Shown piece after piece: positions 54,436-64,000 of a stretch of DNA of 64,000 nt. Origin of the DNA: Trichobilharzia regenti. Its lineage: Eukaryota; Platyhelminthes; Trematoda; Strigeidida; Schistosomatidae. Below the pieces are notes generated by a model. The model was given only the letters and a program-made list of their open reading frames with translations. It did no database searches and was not told the origin of the DNA. The stretch lies in assembly GCA_944472135.2 (NCBI GenBank), contig OX235270.1, forward strand, positions 138,089,632-138,153,631. Direction: 5' to 3'. A program made the position numbers and the translations under genes. Positions within the stretch are counted from its first letter, which is position 1. Each line of letters begins with the position of its first letter.

Positions 54436-55299
54436 AATGTTCTTAAGTATTCTACAGTCAGTAATTTGAATATGCCCACAATGTATTCAAAACAAGGATA
54501 ATCAGAGCGAACAAGTGTTTTTTCAATAGATTCTTCTTCTCAGCTTCTAAAATCATAAATCCATTAATATTAGGATACAGTAACCAATCAAAGCAAATTA
54601 AAATTTATGTTATAGAAGAGTATTTTGTTACAATAACAAGATGGGACAACAGTCATCGAATTCTGATCATTCATATAAAATGTAAAAAGTCAATAAGAAC
54701 ATGAGATAAAATAGAATGAAAAAATTCGTAGATGTGTTTGTGTATTTATGTATAATTAACGGAAAGTACAGATTTTACTGGATGAGACTAGTCATTGTTG
54801 CGACAGACAGTATGAATATTAATAGAGAATTCCCATTAGAACATGGAGAAAATGAAAAACAATATACCTATAGATTCATAGGATTCTTTTCAAATAATGT
54901 GAATTCCGTCAACAGTATGTGATAATAATCATAACTAACGATCAGGTGACAAAATAAGTTATATAATTCATAAAATAGATCATGGATTGTATGAATCTTA
55001 GAAGGGGTATAGAATCAATAAGATCGGTAGACAATTAAAACGTTACGCAAAAAAGTGAAAATGTGATAACTTTACGTTGCAAGGACCTGCACTGCAACAA
55101 ACAAACACAATCCCTACAAAATCAATAGTTGAAAATAAAGGATGACAAATGGAATCGTACCAGAAATCGTCAATAGTGCAAATAATTATGAAATAAGGAG
55201 CATCAGTATGGAATAGATATACAGTCTAAATAAACAAAATTGAAAATAAATTGGACCGAGGCAGAAGTAGGAAGTATAATAATCTAGCATGTTAGGACT
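54436..55299. other. Unannotated AT-rich stretch
   Basis: A 68-codon ATG ORF at 54716-54922 has no recognisable feature. Nothing else found. Confidence 0.45.
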
Positions 55300-55640
55300 A
55301 TTTGAGTGTTGGTTTGCGAGGATTTCACTGCTTACACCATTTCATCATGAAATGCAATCGGTGAGAGAGCCATTAGTAAACCTGAGAACACCTTATAGTT
55401 GTCTCATCTTAGTTTGGGCCTCATCGGTAGCCAGTATACACCCATCTAGTTTCGAGCTCAGGACCGTCTGGTCAAAAGACGAGCTTGTAGACCAGTCAGC
55501 CAATGGGAACCAGTCAAATGGCCATCCAATGAATTCCAACTTCTGCCGGTCCATGATATGGAGTGACCACTAGCCAATATCATTGACGGTATTTGTCATC
55601 ACACCTGATTTGCTCCACCTCACTGATCATGGGTTAGGAG
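55300..55640 (-). repeat. Sm-alpha-like SINE, diverged (M13)
   Basis: Minus strand: tail 'ttgagtgttggtttgcgagg', decayed hammerhead-like block (tcatcttagtttgggcctca), B-box region 'ttcgagctcagg' and leader 'ccagttcatgatatggagtg'-type sequence. Confidence 0.75.
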
Positions 55641-56325
55641 AACCATTAAATATGTGTTATTGAACAGACATTTTCTATACACAGAGCTTTAATTTTCCTA
55701 TTTCGATAGGCAAGTATTCAGCAGAAACGTTAGCAGGATACGTACTAATTTTTGCAGCTTATGTATGGCTTCCTAGATGACATTAGGAGAAAAGTTTGGG
55801 GAGAGAAGATCACCGGTGCTGATTAGGTATCCAGTTATATATTGAGGCATCTCGTACACAAACCATCGTGAATATCCATTCACGATTAAGACTTTTCTGA
55901 GAAGACTTAACTTCCCCCCCCTCTCACCCCGCAATAGAACCAGGACTACATATACACCGAATGCAAGTCGTAAGCCATAGAGTCGCACTTCGTTTCAAAT
56001 CACTAGATGGCCAGATGTAGGAACTTGTCTGCTGACCATCCCAAAAAAGCCTTGTATACATCTTACTCTGAAATGCATTGCTATTCCTTGGCAAATTCAC
56101 ACACAGAAAATGAATTTCAGACTGGTTCTCCATTTCAGTTGTGAGTTCCGTCGCTGTATGGTTAGTTTAAAATGCACTTAATATATAATTCAAATTATAA
56201 CCATCATCGCAAATAATAAACGTGCCACCGGCATATCTCTTATGAAATTGGAAAGCTCCAGTCGGCCATTTTCTATACTGAACATAAAACAGTCTGCAAA
56301 TGAGGAATCCAAAAAGGTTCAGACG
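55641..56325. other. Unannotated stretch
   Basis: No feature recognised. Confidence 0.5.
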
Positions 56326-56340
56326 GCATTATCGTTTATT
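56326..56340 (+). repeat. Target-site duplication of R15, left copy
   Basis: GCATTATCGTTTATT against GCATTACCGTTTATT at 56886-56900, one mismatch. Confidence 0.75.
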
Positions 56341-56885
56341 ATTATTATTATATCCTGTAATTCCTAGAGGAACACAGGGCTTCAGCTGCGCACCTCCATT
56401 GCCTTCTGTTTTCTGCCAACTTTTTCACCCCACTCCAAGTCTGCCACATGCTTTCATCTCCTCCCCGCATGACCTCCTCCAAGTCACCCTTCCACCGACG
56501 ACCAACTTGATACTCCCTTTCGGGTTCCAGTTGAGCAATGGCTAGTGATGTAACTTGATGGTTTCCTCAGCGTAATACCAATCCATCTCCAGTTCTTTCT
56601 GCCTATTTGTTACACAATCGATTCCTGCTTGGTGGGTTAACTCATTTCCAGAGATCCCACGCTGTTGCTGATCTTTTCTGGCCGGCCATCTGATCTTGAG
56701 TAATGAGCGAAGGCAACTGTTAATGAAGGCCTGTAGTTTGTTCGAGATGCTTTTATGACGCGCTGGCCAAGTCTCTGATCCGTATAGTAGCACTGACTGA
56801 CTTTACATTGGAGTTGAATATCCGGATCTTATTTTTGATGCTGAGTGCTGTTGATCTCCTCCACACGGACTTAAGGGTAATGAAA
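56341..56885 (-). mobile_element. RTE-clade 3' fragment with target-site duplication (R15)
   Basis: Minus strand, same subfamily as R9: TLKSVWRRSTALSIKNKIRIFNSNVKSV, the LLYGSETW equivalent, SISNKLQAFINSCLRSLLKIRWPA, and a 3' UTR with TATTATTATT tail at 56341. Only about 545 bp was copied. Flanked by a 15-bp near-exact direct repeat. Confidence 0.88.
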
Positions 56886-57149
56886 GCATTACCGTTTATT
56901 CTCTGTATAATGTAAAGTTTGCACTTGGTGTGCATCCGAAATGCAGTTCCTTCAGATTTGCAGTTGATAACCCATATATGCACTAAAATGAAACTCTATG
57001 CATTATTATAAAACAGAGCATTAGACTTAAGCCTATCCAAATGCTGGCGTGAAAACATGCTCCCATCCAACCTACGCGAAATGTGGTGTCGTGTCACACT
57101 GAAAAGGCTAAAAGATGTTATAGTCAGTGAGAAGGCAGGCATGCATTAG

Positions 57150-57400
57150 ACCAACCAGAAGACACTCGAAGATCTGGCCTTTTTGTATGATCTGTGTCTA
57201 ATATCCCATAAACTCAAAGATCTACAGGCGAAAACCAACAAATTGGCGAAAGAAGCAGTGGAGAAAAGGCGATGAATATACCTAACTAACAATAACATAT
57301 AGAAATCATGATCAATTTAAAAATATGAAAGATGTAACGTCTTTGTCTTATGTAAGCACCATCATTTCAACTATAGTCAGCACATGTGAGGATATCCTCT
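57150..57400 (+). mobile_element. RTE RT fragment (R16)
   Basis: KTLEDLAFLYDLCLISHKLKDLQAKTNKLAKEA at 57160-57260, matching the FADD region of R9 with the box changed to FLYD, then a decayed linker and 'tcttatgtaagcaccatcat' (TYLGSI equivalent). Confidence 0.75.
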
Positions 57401-57984
57401 CGGAGGAAATAACCATATAATATAAAGGTAATACTCAAGTCTGCGTTTTTACTATAAAAACCGACAAATCTCTCCTTTCATGGTTTTAATCCTAATAATG
57501 TTAAATTATTATAGTCCCCATTTCCTCTCTGGCCCTACTTACTTTGCGATTTGTTTATTCAATCTGAATATGCATGTCATATTATTTTGATTCTTTATCA
57601 AAGTTATTTTCCCTTTGAACTGAAAAATGCTAAATGCGATAACAATCATAAAGAAATAATGATGGTGTGGTTTTATCGCATAGTGTTATTAGTTGGATAA
57701 ATATCAGATAGTGAACAATTTAAGTGAAAAGAACAGGACTGTATAATTAAAATAACTTATCTAAAATGCATTACGTAAACCTAGTGAATATACATAATAT
57801 GAAAGATCTTGAAATCATAAAAGGTCTGAAATAAAAGTTGCCCAAAAAGAAAAGAATTGTATAGAGAGTTAGCGGGTTAATTATCAACGTTTATACAGAA
57901 TTCATTGAACTTATCGTAGGTTATGACAAGCAAAGCGGTTGGATATATTTCTTCTGGATACAGAAATCGAGCCTAATAATCATG
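57401..57984. other. Unannotated AT-rich stretch
   Basis: No feature recognised. Confidence 0.5.
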
Positions 57985-58330
57985 GCTTCCAGGTGTTGGT
58001 TTGCAGGGATCTGAATGGTTACAGGATTTCATCATGAAATGACATCGGTTAGAGGAGCGTCGGAAAACCACCAAGGAATACTGAACAGCCACCTTGTCCT
58101 AGTTTAGGACTAATCGGTAGTCAGTATACCCACATCGAGGCTCAAACCCAGGACCTTCCCAGTTAGTAGACGAGCTCATAAACCATTCAGCTACTGGGAT
58201 CCAGTCCAATGGCCATCCTGTGAATTCGAATTCCTACCAATCTGCAAAATAGCGCAATCACTAGCTAATATCATCGTCGAGTATTTGTCGTTATGCCCGA
58301 CCTTCTGTACCCCACTAGTCGTGATGAAAA
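57985..58330 (-). repeat. Sm-alpha-like SINE (M14)
   Basis: Minus strand: tail 'ccaggtgttggtttgcaggg', decayed hammerhead-like block (cttgtcctagtttaggacta), B-box region 'aggctcaaacccagg', A-box region and leader to 'ccccactagtcgtgatg'. Close to M13 and M8 in sequence. Confidence 0.8.
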
Positions 58331-58789
58331 CTGGTAATCGGTATATCCCCACTGCGGGGATTTACTCTGAGAAATACATTTTTTCACAATACAGAATTCT
58401 AATTACTTTGTTTGGCGAGGTATTTACTCTTTAAATGAAATCTTCAAGTACTATAATAATGGATTATATGTATCATCTGAGACGAAGCATACTCTACATA
58501 CTCCGCAGTGTTCTTCCCCTGTTTGCTTTAAAAATTCATGGTAGTAGGTGGATGTCCAATTCAAAATCTGAGTGAGTAGAAATCGCCACTTGTAGACATA
58601 AGTGAATAAGTAAACATTATAGATTGGAGTAAATACGATGCATTTAGATGGACAAGAAATGTAGATATCCCAGTTATTTAGGCAGGATGCTGATTAGGTT
58701 ACCTTAAACTATGAATGAATCTAATAATGAGGATGACCAACCATTTAGATGAGCCAACAGTAGAAACGTGGAAATAAAGATGCAGTACA
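58331..58789. other. Unannotated stretch
   Basis: No feature recognised; it may hold undetectable 5' PLE sequence. Confidence 0.45.
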
Positions 58790-60110
58790 CGAATCACATT
58801 GCTAATTTTATCAAGAGATAACGAAATGTCAGCAATTTAATTTTGATGATATCAACATTATGAATACAAATATGTGCTTTTTGGATGTAAACTCTTTATT
58901 CACTAATGTGCCTTCACTTGAAACAGTTGACATTTTGTGCGATTACATTTCCACACCTAACGTTTTCATTCCGATCCCTAAATCTTATTTAAGGGATTTA
59001 TTTCTTCTATGTACTAGCCATGTTAGATTCACATTTGAAAACGATTTTTTCCGCCAGATCAATGGTGTTGCTATGGGAAGTCCATTAGGGCCTCTTTCAG
59101 CAGACATCTATACGTCGTATATTGAATGCTTATCTGAAGATTCAATCCAAACGCACAACTTTATAAAAGATAAGTCAACGACATTGTAGTCATGAGTAAT
59201 AAGCCCTTGTTCCTCCATTTCAACTTAAAATCTAATGAATGGAGTTCAGAATACCGTATCACATACGTCTGTAGACGAGGAAGATAACTGTTTATCTTTC
59301 CAAGATATATATATATATATATATATATATGTCTTAGTCGACGGCCTGATGGATCAATAAAACGATCTATTTATAGAAAACCTACTTGGACAGGACAGTA
59401 TCTTAATTATCACAGTTTCTGCCCTGTTCGGTAAAAAAGAATCTTAGTGAGTGAGATTCAGAATCCAAAACGAATATGCACTGAAGACACACTTGAAGAA
59501 GAAAGGAAGCTGACGCAAACTCTGGCTGATAAAAGGCATCCAGATAAGTTCATCAGGAGATATAAAGCAGTCAGAACACCAAGACCCACTCTTCAACTTA
59601 CCACTAAGAAAGACCTATATGTCAAGCTACCTTGCATGGTATGATAATGGTAGCTTGATAACTCGACATTAGGTGAACGCTTTTTATGCAGCTGAGTTCA
59701 TTATTAATTGAGAATATGAAGCCAATAAATGCATCTAAGCCATCAGAAAATTCGGAAAACAATGCCGCATCCCACCATATTTACCAATTTGAACGTACAT
59801 GTGGCCAGATTTACATAGGGAGGACTCATCGATCTTAGCAAGTGATGGCTTCAGAGCATATTCCTTATTGCTTTCAGAAGCAAATAGAATCTCCAGAACC
59901 GATTAATGGTGAGAAGATGCAACGTGACTGCGAAACCTGTTATAGAGACAGGATATACAACTGATGTTAACATGTCTTTTTAACCTATCTAAAAAAGTGT
60001 GTATCCTAAAGCTTGTGGAATACCCAGCAATTAGGAAGTTTAAATCACCTATATGCGTTTAAAAACAATTCGCCATCACACTAAATTTTCCTTGGTAAAC
60101 TCTACTTTGA
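58790..60110 (+). pseudogene. Penelope-like element, family B: RT and endonuclease remnant (B2)
   Basis: An open stretch 58860-59189 encodes CFLDVNSLFTNVPSLETVDILCDYI, FIPIPKSYLRDLFL and FRQINGVAMGSPLGPLSADIY. The next block has lost its catalytic box (Y-K-R-stop-V-N-D at about 59161-59181). After the (AT)n tract come SIYRKPTWTGQYLNYHSFCPV (in two short pieces), the linker at 59447-59644 (DTLEEERKLTQTLADK), and the endonuclease HHIYQFERTCGQIYIGRTHRS at about 59775-59838, then a stop. It shares structure with B1 and is better preserved in the GVAMGSPLGPL block. Confidence 0.88.
59304..59330. repeat. (AT)n microsatellite inside PLE B2
   Basis: About 13 AT units between 'ctttccaag' and 'gtcttagtcgacgg', where B1 has a shorter AT tract. 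Confidence 0.92.
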
Positions 60111-61744
60111 TACCGAGACAGATGTACTATTACCCCTCTTATTTGGTTTACTTATCTGCAGTATGTCCTTTTAACCTGACCTAAGTCTATTTTCTTACCT
60201 CTTATCTCTTCATTAATTTTATATATATTCTTATGACAAGTCCGCATGTGACCAGATTGTTGTGCAAATACATTACACGATTCAGACAAGTTATGTCTTC
60301 TTATTGCTTTGTTCAAATTCATTAAGAGAACTAACTGTTTTAAATTTCAGTTTTGTTTCCATACTAGTTGGGAAAACGAACATACAAAACAGATGACAAT
60401 TCAAAAATTAGCGAGTTTTTTCGAAACATTATTTCTGTATTAAGATATAAGTAAGTTAGTTTCCAATGCCAGTGTAAGTTTTGTTGATTTATTTGTATGA
60501 ATTAAATAAGGAACGAGTGAACACTTCTCTATTACATGTATGACGGTGTGATACAAACAATGTGTGCCAACGGAATATGATTCTCACATATTTCCACCGT
60601 TCAGTCCTACGTTAAAAACAGAATACTATGAATATTTGGACATATATTTCGTGTCGTTTAATTTAAGCCAAAATCACACGCTCGATGATGATTAAAGAAT
60701 ATAAAATGTAGATATATAAACAGCGGTTTGATTAATGGTAAACCTACCTTGGCTTCCGTTTCTCACCTTCTATTTTTACCCATGTACTGTAATACAGTCT
60801 ATCTGTATGGAAAATAAAATTATACTCTACCACAGTATATAAATTGTAATCACATGACTTTCCTTTCATTTTTACCAATTTATTGGTATTGACACCTTTC
60901 AGTTACATTTCTTTTCCATCAGCACTGAGTATGATTGAAATTACGACTGTCTAGTGAATCGAGGGATGAATTAAGTGCTTATTTTGCTGAAAACACTAGC
61001 TTCAGTCATTGTTCGCTGATTGGGCTTGCGATTCCAATCTAGTTTGTAAGGTTAGACTCAATGCTTCATAGACTAGAGCCTTTGTTTTAGGCTATGTAGT
61101 CTAATGTTGTATCTTTTTTGATTACCCTACAAGTGTATGGTCATAAATATTGATGTACAAGTTGTTCACACTGTTAACTAATACTACAAAATATAAGGTG
61201 AATCGGTTATTTCAGTAAGTTCACTTCTTATTATTATTGGTTGCACGTTTAACCCAACAGAATGATTGATTTTGAGTAAAGTTCATTGACGTAAATAACA
61301 GAGGATAAATTTTAGGTTCAACATTAGATAATACTATTGAGTATGAACCACGGTGATGCAGCATTAATAATCAGGGTGTATTAAATGGAAGTGATTCAAC
61401 ATCGATTCCATATATACATAAAAAATTGCATGAAAAAAGCAGGGTGTATTTCAGAGAATAGGCTGCTTTTAGTCATTTCACTTTCTTCACCTGTATAATC
61501 ACTTTTGTATACAGATTTTAACGAAAAAGGATAGTAAAGAATGAGATGAATGTTCATAGGCATAATTGCTAACATTATTCAATACATAAGGCGAGTTAAA
61601 TAAATATGTTAAAGTTACGTAATAAGATAAACAATATGATGAATGAGTTGTTTTCAGAATACAAATAGTAACAAAGGTAATTTGAAAGAATAAAGAAATC
61701 TGAAAGACAGAAAATAGGAATGAAAACTTTTTATTTTATTTTTT
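60111..61744. other. Mostly unannotated stretch, 1.6 kb
   Basis: Contains the inverted repeat-edge motif AATTATACTCTACCACAG at 60818-60835. Otherwise AT-rich with no recognisable element. Confidence 0.5.
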
Positions 61745-61912
61745 TTGATTACAGCTTGATTCCACACTGTGTTTTTGGTACAAGTATGAAATTTTCAGCG
61801 TGGATATCGGTAGCCCAAAATTCGCAGGCCGACCATAGATATCAGGTGTGCGTCGGCGTGGGCTCGAACCCCGGACCATGTGCATGGTCGGCGAGAGTCC
61901 TAACCACAGTAC
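61745..61912 (-). repeat. tRNA-headed SINE, type 1
   Basis: Minus strand: tail 'tacagcttgattccacactg', middle 'gcaggccgaccatagatatc', B box GGTTCGAGCCC-type at about 61860, head partly cut (gagagtcctaaccac then unrelated sequence). Well preserved apart from the missing A-box side. Confidence 0.86.
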
Positions 61913-62315
61913 TGACGTAATCGTAGTAGTGAAAATGGTTGACTAATTCTCTTTTGAATGCGGAGATTGTATAGAAAAGAGTCGACTGGATATTGCCTTT
62001 GATAGGTTGCACTCCTTATGGATAGGTAGCCCTACGATGTAGTGTTCTTGAATCCATTCAGACAAGATACCCACGAAATGATCAAAATACCTGGTACCAC
62101 ATAAACAGTTAAATGTGAGATCTTGCCACCCAAGTTTCTGTAAAACGAGTGGGCGACCGTCGGATTGCTGCTAAGAAAATCTTTCTCAAAGATGTTAAAG
62201 TTCTATTCTTTGGTAGATCAACCTTGAAATCAAGATTCCTACAGTGTACTTCATCTGTCACCCTTATTTAACTTCTCTTATTCATTGACTAATATTAGTG
62301 GCTATCTTTTTGATG
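61913..62315. other. Unannotated stretch
   Basis: 62100-62260 has a faint PLE/RT feel but no motif could be decoded. Confidence 0.4.
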
Positions 62316-62348
62316 TGGTTTTGTTCTCTGAGCTGGATAGTTGATTTG

Positions 62349-62387
62349 CGAAGCTTTCATCACGCTACTGGGTCACATCTTCAGCTC
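62349..62387 (-). ncRNA. Hammerhead-like motif of PLE F2, stem II damaged
   Basis: As in F1 (CTGAAGA and GAAA intact), but on the minus strand UGUCAC has become UGUGAC, which removes a pair from the stem with GUGA. Confidence 0.5.
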
Positions 62388-62559
62388 AAGCTTCAATTTG
62401 AAGTGAGCTTTTTACGTTTCTCCACGAGTTTATTATTCATCTCTCCCCAGTGACCTTGGACGTGATTGGTTGTTAATGTGTGTTTTCACACCTTCTAGGC
62501 AGTTACTTGTATTGGAACTGGTTGTTTCTTCGACTTAAACTTTGGCCCTTTGTGTGTGA

Positions 62560-63128
62560 AGTTTCTTTCTTATCGGTTGATAAATTTTGTTGATTTCAAT
62601 GTGTCTATTGACTGATGATTCACTGGAATGCCAAGCTTCTAAAAGTTCTGTAGCATTTTTGTTATTTCCTCTGTCTAATATTTGAGCGTTGTCACAGTCA
62701 AATTGATGTCCGACGTTGTCAGTATGTAATGATATGAGGGAGTGGATATCGTGTCTTTTGACGGCTAGCTTATGTTCGTGAATACGAAGACGAAGGGGAT
62801 GTCCACTTTGGCCGATGTAGTGTTTTTCTCAGTTGTTGCAATTTTATTTTGTAGATGGTGTTGGTTTTATCTTCTTTCGCTGTTGAGTCTTTTGGTTGAC
62901 ATAGAGCCAGCTGGGTGAAGTGACTTTGTTGGTTTGTGTACGACGCCAATTCCTAGAGGTTTGAGGAGTCTTGTAGTTATTTCTGAGATATCCTTTATAT
63001 ATGGTAAGGCGATTTTCTTTGTGCTTTCCTTGGTGGCTTTTGCTTTGATAGGTTGGCTTGGGGGTATATATCTTTTGATGGAATTCCGTGGATATCCATT
63101 CATTCGTCCATGAGATACTTTTCTTCAA
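62560..63128 (-). pseudogene. PLE family F linker and endonuclease, frameshifted (F2)
   Basis: Linker frame 63128-62844 (KKSISWTNEWISTEFHQKIYTPKPTYQSK..., STKRLNSERR) overlaps a second open frame. The endonuclease region from about 62860 to 62560 is as in F1 (HYIGQSGHPLRLRIHEHK) but is separated by the extra T near 62824. More broken than F1. Confidence 0.78.
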
Positions 63129-63289
63129 TTTTCCTTAAGGTGAGAGTGCTGCAATTAGTTTTTCCCCTCTTGAATACTGTTTGTATGCGATTCCTTTTGT
63201 GTGTTATTAGATTGTTGCTGTTGTAAGTCAGAACTTGGTCTCTGTGGGTTTATTTTCTATAAACTTGAGTTTCTAATTCTATCATTGTG

Positions 63290-63400
63290 ACAATTTCCCT
63301 CTTTCATTACAAATTATTTGCGAAAAAGAAGTGAATGTGAACGCGACTGTAAAGGTCAAGCGGATGAAATCGCCCTCTTCTCTGAACTACTTATTTTGTT
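63290..63400 (+). mobile_element. Penelope-like element 3' terminus (fragment)
   Basis: 'gcgactgtaaaggtcaagcg gatgaaatcgcc ctcttctctgaactac' resembles the family D termini at 21061 and 28072, though GAAA is missing. It lies right at the broken 5' side of F2. Confidence 0.5.
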
Positions 63401-63820
63401 TTTCATCAGTGGTTTTCTTGATAATAAAACTTCCGACGATAACATACTTATGTAAAGATTTCTCATGTTCAAACTGATATTACTTTTGAAAGCAAGCAAA
63501 CATTTTTTCATAAAAAATGTACATTCCTATGCATTACATAATCAAAATTAATAACGTCACAAATGAAATTCCAGAATCTTTTGAATATAACTTGGCATTT
63601 ATATATGTTCATGATTATGTATATGTGTCAGGCTTCATATAAATACTGGTATATACAAATGCCTAACATTTCCTCAATAGCCTTCCCGTGTTTATAATAT
63701 TAGGGACAGTCTGAATAAATTAAGCAAGTATGACAAATTTTTTTATTCTCGATTAACGTTAATTCATTTAACGGCAGTGCTGTGGTATCCATTTCCGAAA
63801 GCCAGTGACTACAGTGCTTA

Positions 63821-63870
<50 letters not shown>

Positions 63871-64000
63871 ATACATAAATTCACTGAAAAAAAATTAAAA
63901 AGTGTGTTTTACGGATGCGGAACCTTTAATATTCACTTGGGAATAGGATAATTATTAACTTCACCTAAAATACACTGGATAAGAACGATCATCCTTTAAG
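63401..64000. other. Unannotated AT-rich stretch
   Basis: Contains the (TA)n tract at 63824-63866. No gene supported. Confidence 0.5.
63824..63866. repeat. (TA)n microsatellite
   Basis: About 21 uninterrupted units, the longest simple repeat of the window. Confidence 0.95.

Larger units (their letters stand above)
62316..63285 (-). mobile_element. Penelope-like element, family F, 3' end copy (F2)
   Basis: Nearly identical to 45866-46840 in the same orientation, with scattered single-base changes, an extra T near 62824 and a 3-base loss near 63004. It contains the endonuclease, 3' UTR and hammerhead-like terminus. The 5' break at about 63285 lies in the region between linker and RT. Confidence 0.9.

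Noticed and set aside
54716..54922. 68-codon ATG ORF
   Set aside because: No motif, no neighbouring exon signal and composition like the surrounding DNA.
1..64000. CRISPR arrays, bacterial operons, prophage or rRNA genes
   Set aside because: No regularly spaced repeats, no adjacent long ORFs with ribosome binding sites and no rRNA-like blocks; the content is that of an animal genome rich in retroelements.

Overview
The window looks like animal nuclear DNA, most probably from a schistosome blood fluke (Schistosoma or a close relative). It is AT-rich and has no operons or ribosome binding sites. I found no host gene, rRNA or CRISPR array that I can support. What can be recognised is almost entirely retroelements: Penelope-like elements (PLEs) with an RT fused to a GIY-YIG endonuclease, RTE-clade non-LTR elements of the SR2 type, tRNA-headed SINEs, and a SINE resembling the schistosome Sm-alpha repeat that carries a hammerhead-ribozyme-like block. 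The species cannot be fixed from sequence alone.

Layout. 1-4.8 kb: two PLE family A copies lying head to head (541-bp inverted arms), an Sm-alpha-like repeat, an RTE tail and the best-preserved PLE of the window (2890-4815; a single in-frame stop seen). 4.8-17.3 kb: RTE fragments, SINEs and unique-looking AT-rich DNA. 17.3-18.5 kb: a foldback structure with an Sm-alpha-like insertion. 19.3-28.1 kb: remnants of PLE families C, D and B mixed with Sm-alpha-like repeats and SINEs. 28.4-30.3 kb: no recognisable feature. 30.3-36.9 kb: three RTE copies, one inserted into a PLE remnant with an 11-bp target-site duplication and one nearly full length on the minus strand. 37-48 kb: family C, A, H and F PLE remnants, RTE fragments and a short palindrome. 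49.2-50.6 kb: a PLE endonuclease ORF between two perfect 448-bp inverted arms, the whole flanked by a 14-bp direct repeat. 52-60 kb: family E and B PLE remnants. 62.3-63.3 kb: a second, nearly identical family F 3' end.

How it fits together. RTE elements supply an RT and an AP endonuclease. One SINE family has a 3' tail like the RTE tail, which suggests it is mobilised by RTE. PLEs supply an RT plus GIY-YIG endonuclease, and most PLE 3' ends here finish in a compact stem-GAAA-stem structure that resembles the small hammerhead ribozymes known from PLE terminal repeats. The Sm-alpha-like SINE joins tRNA-type A/B boxes to another hammerhead-like block, and some copies are longer than one ~410-bp unit, as if made from multimeric RNA. 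Nearly every coding region is 5' truncated or broken. Family letters A-H and repeat numbers are local labels, not database names.
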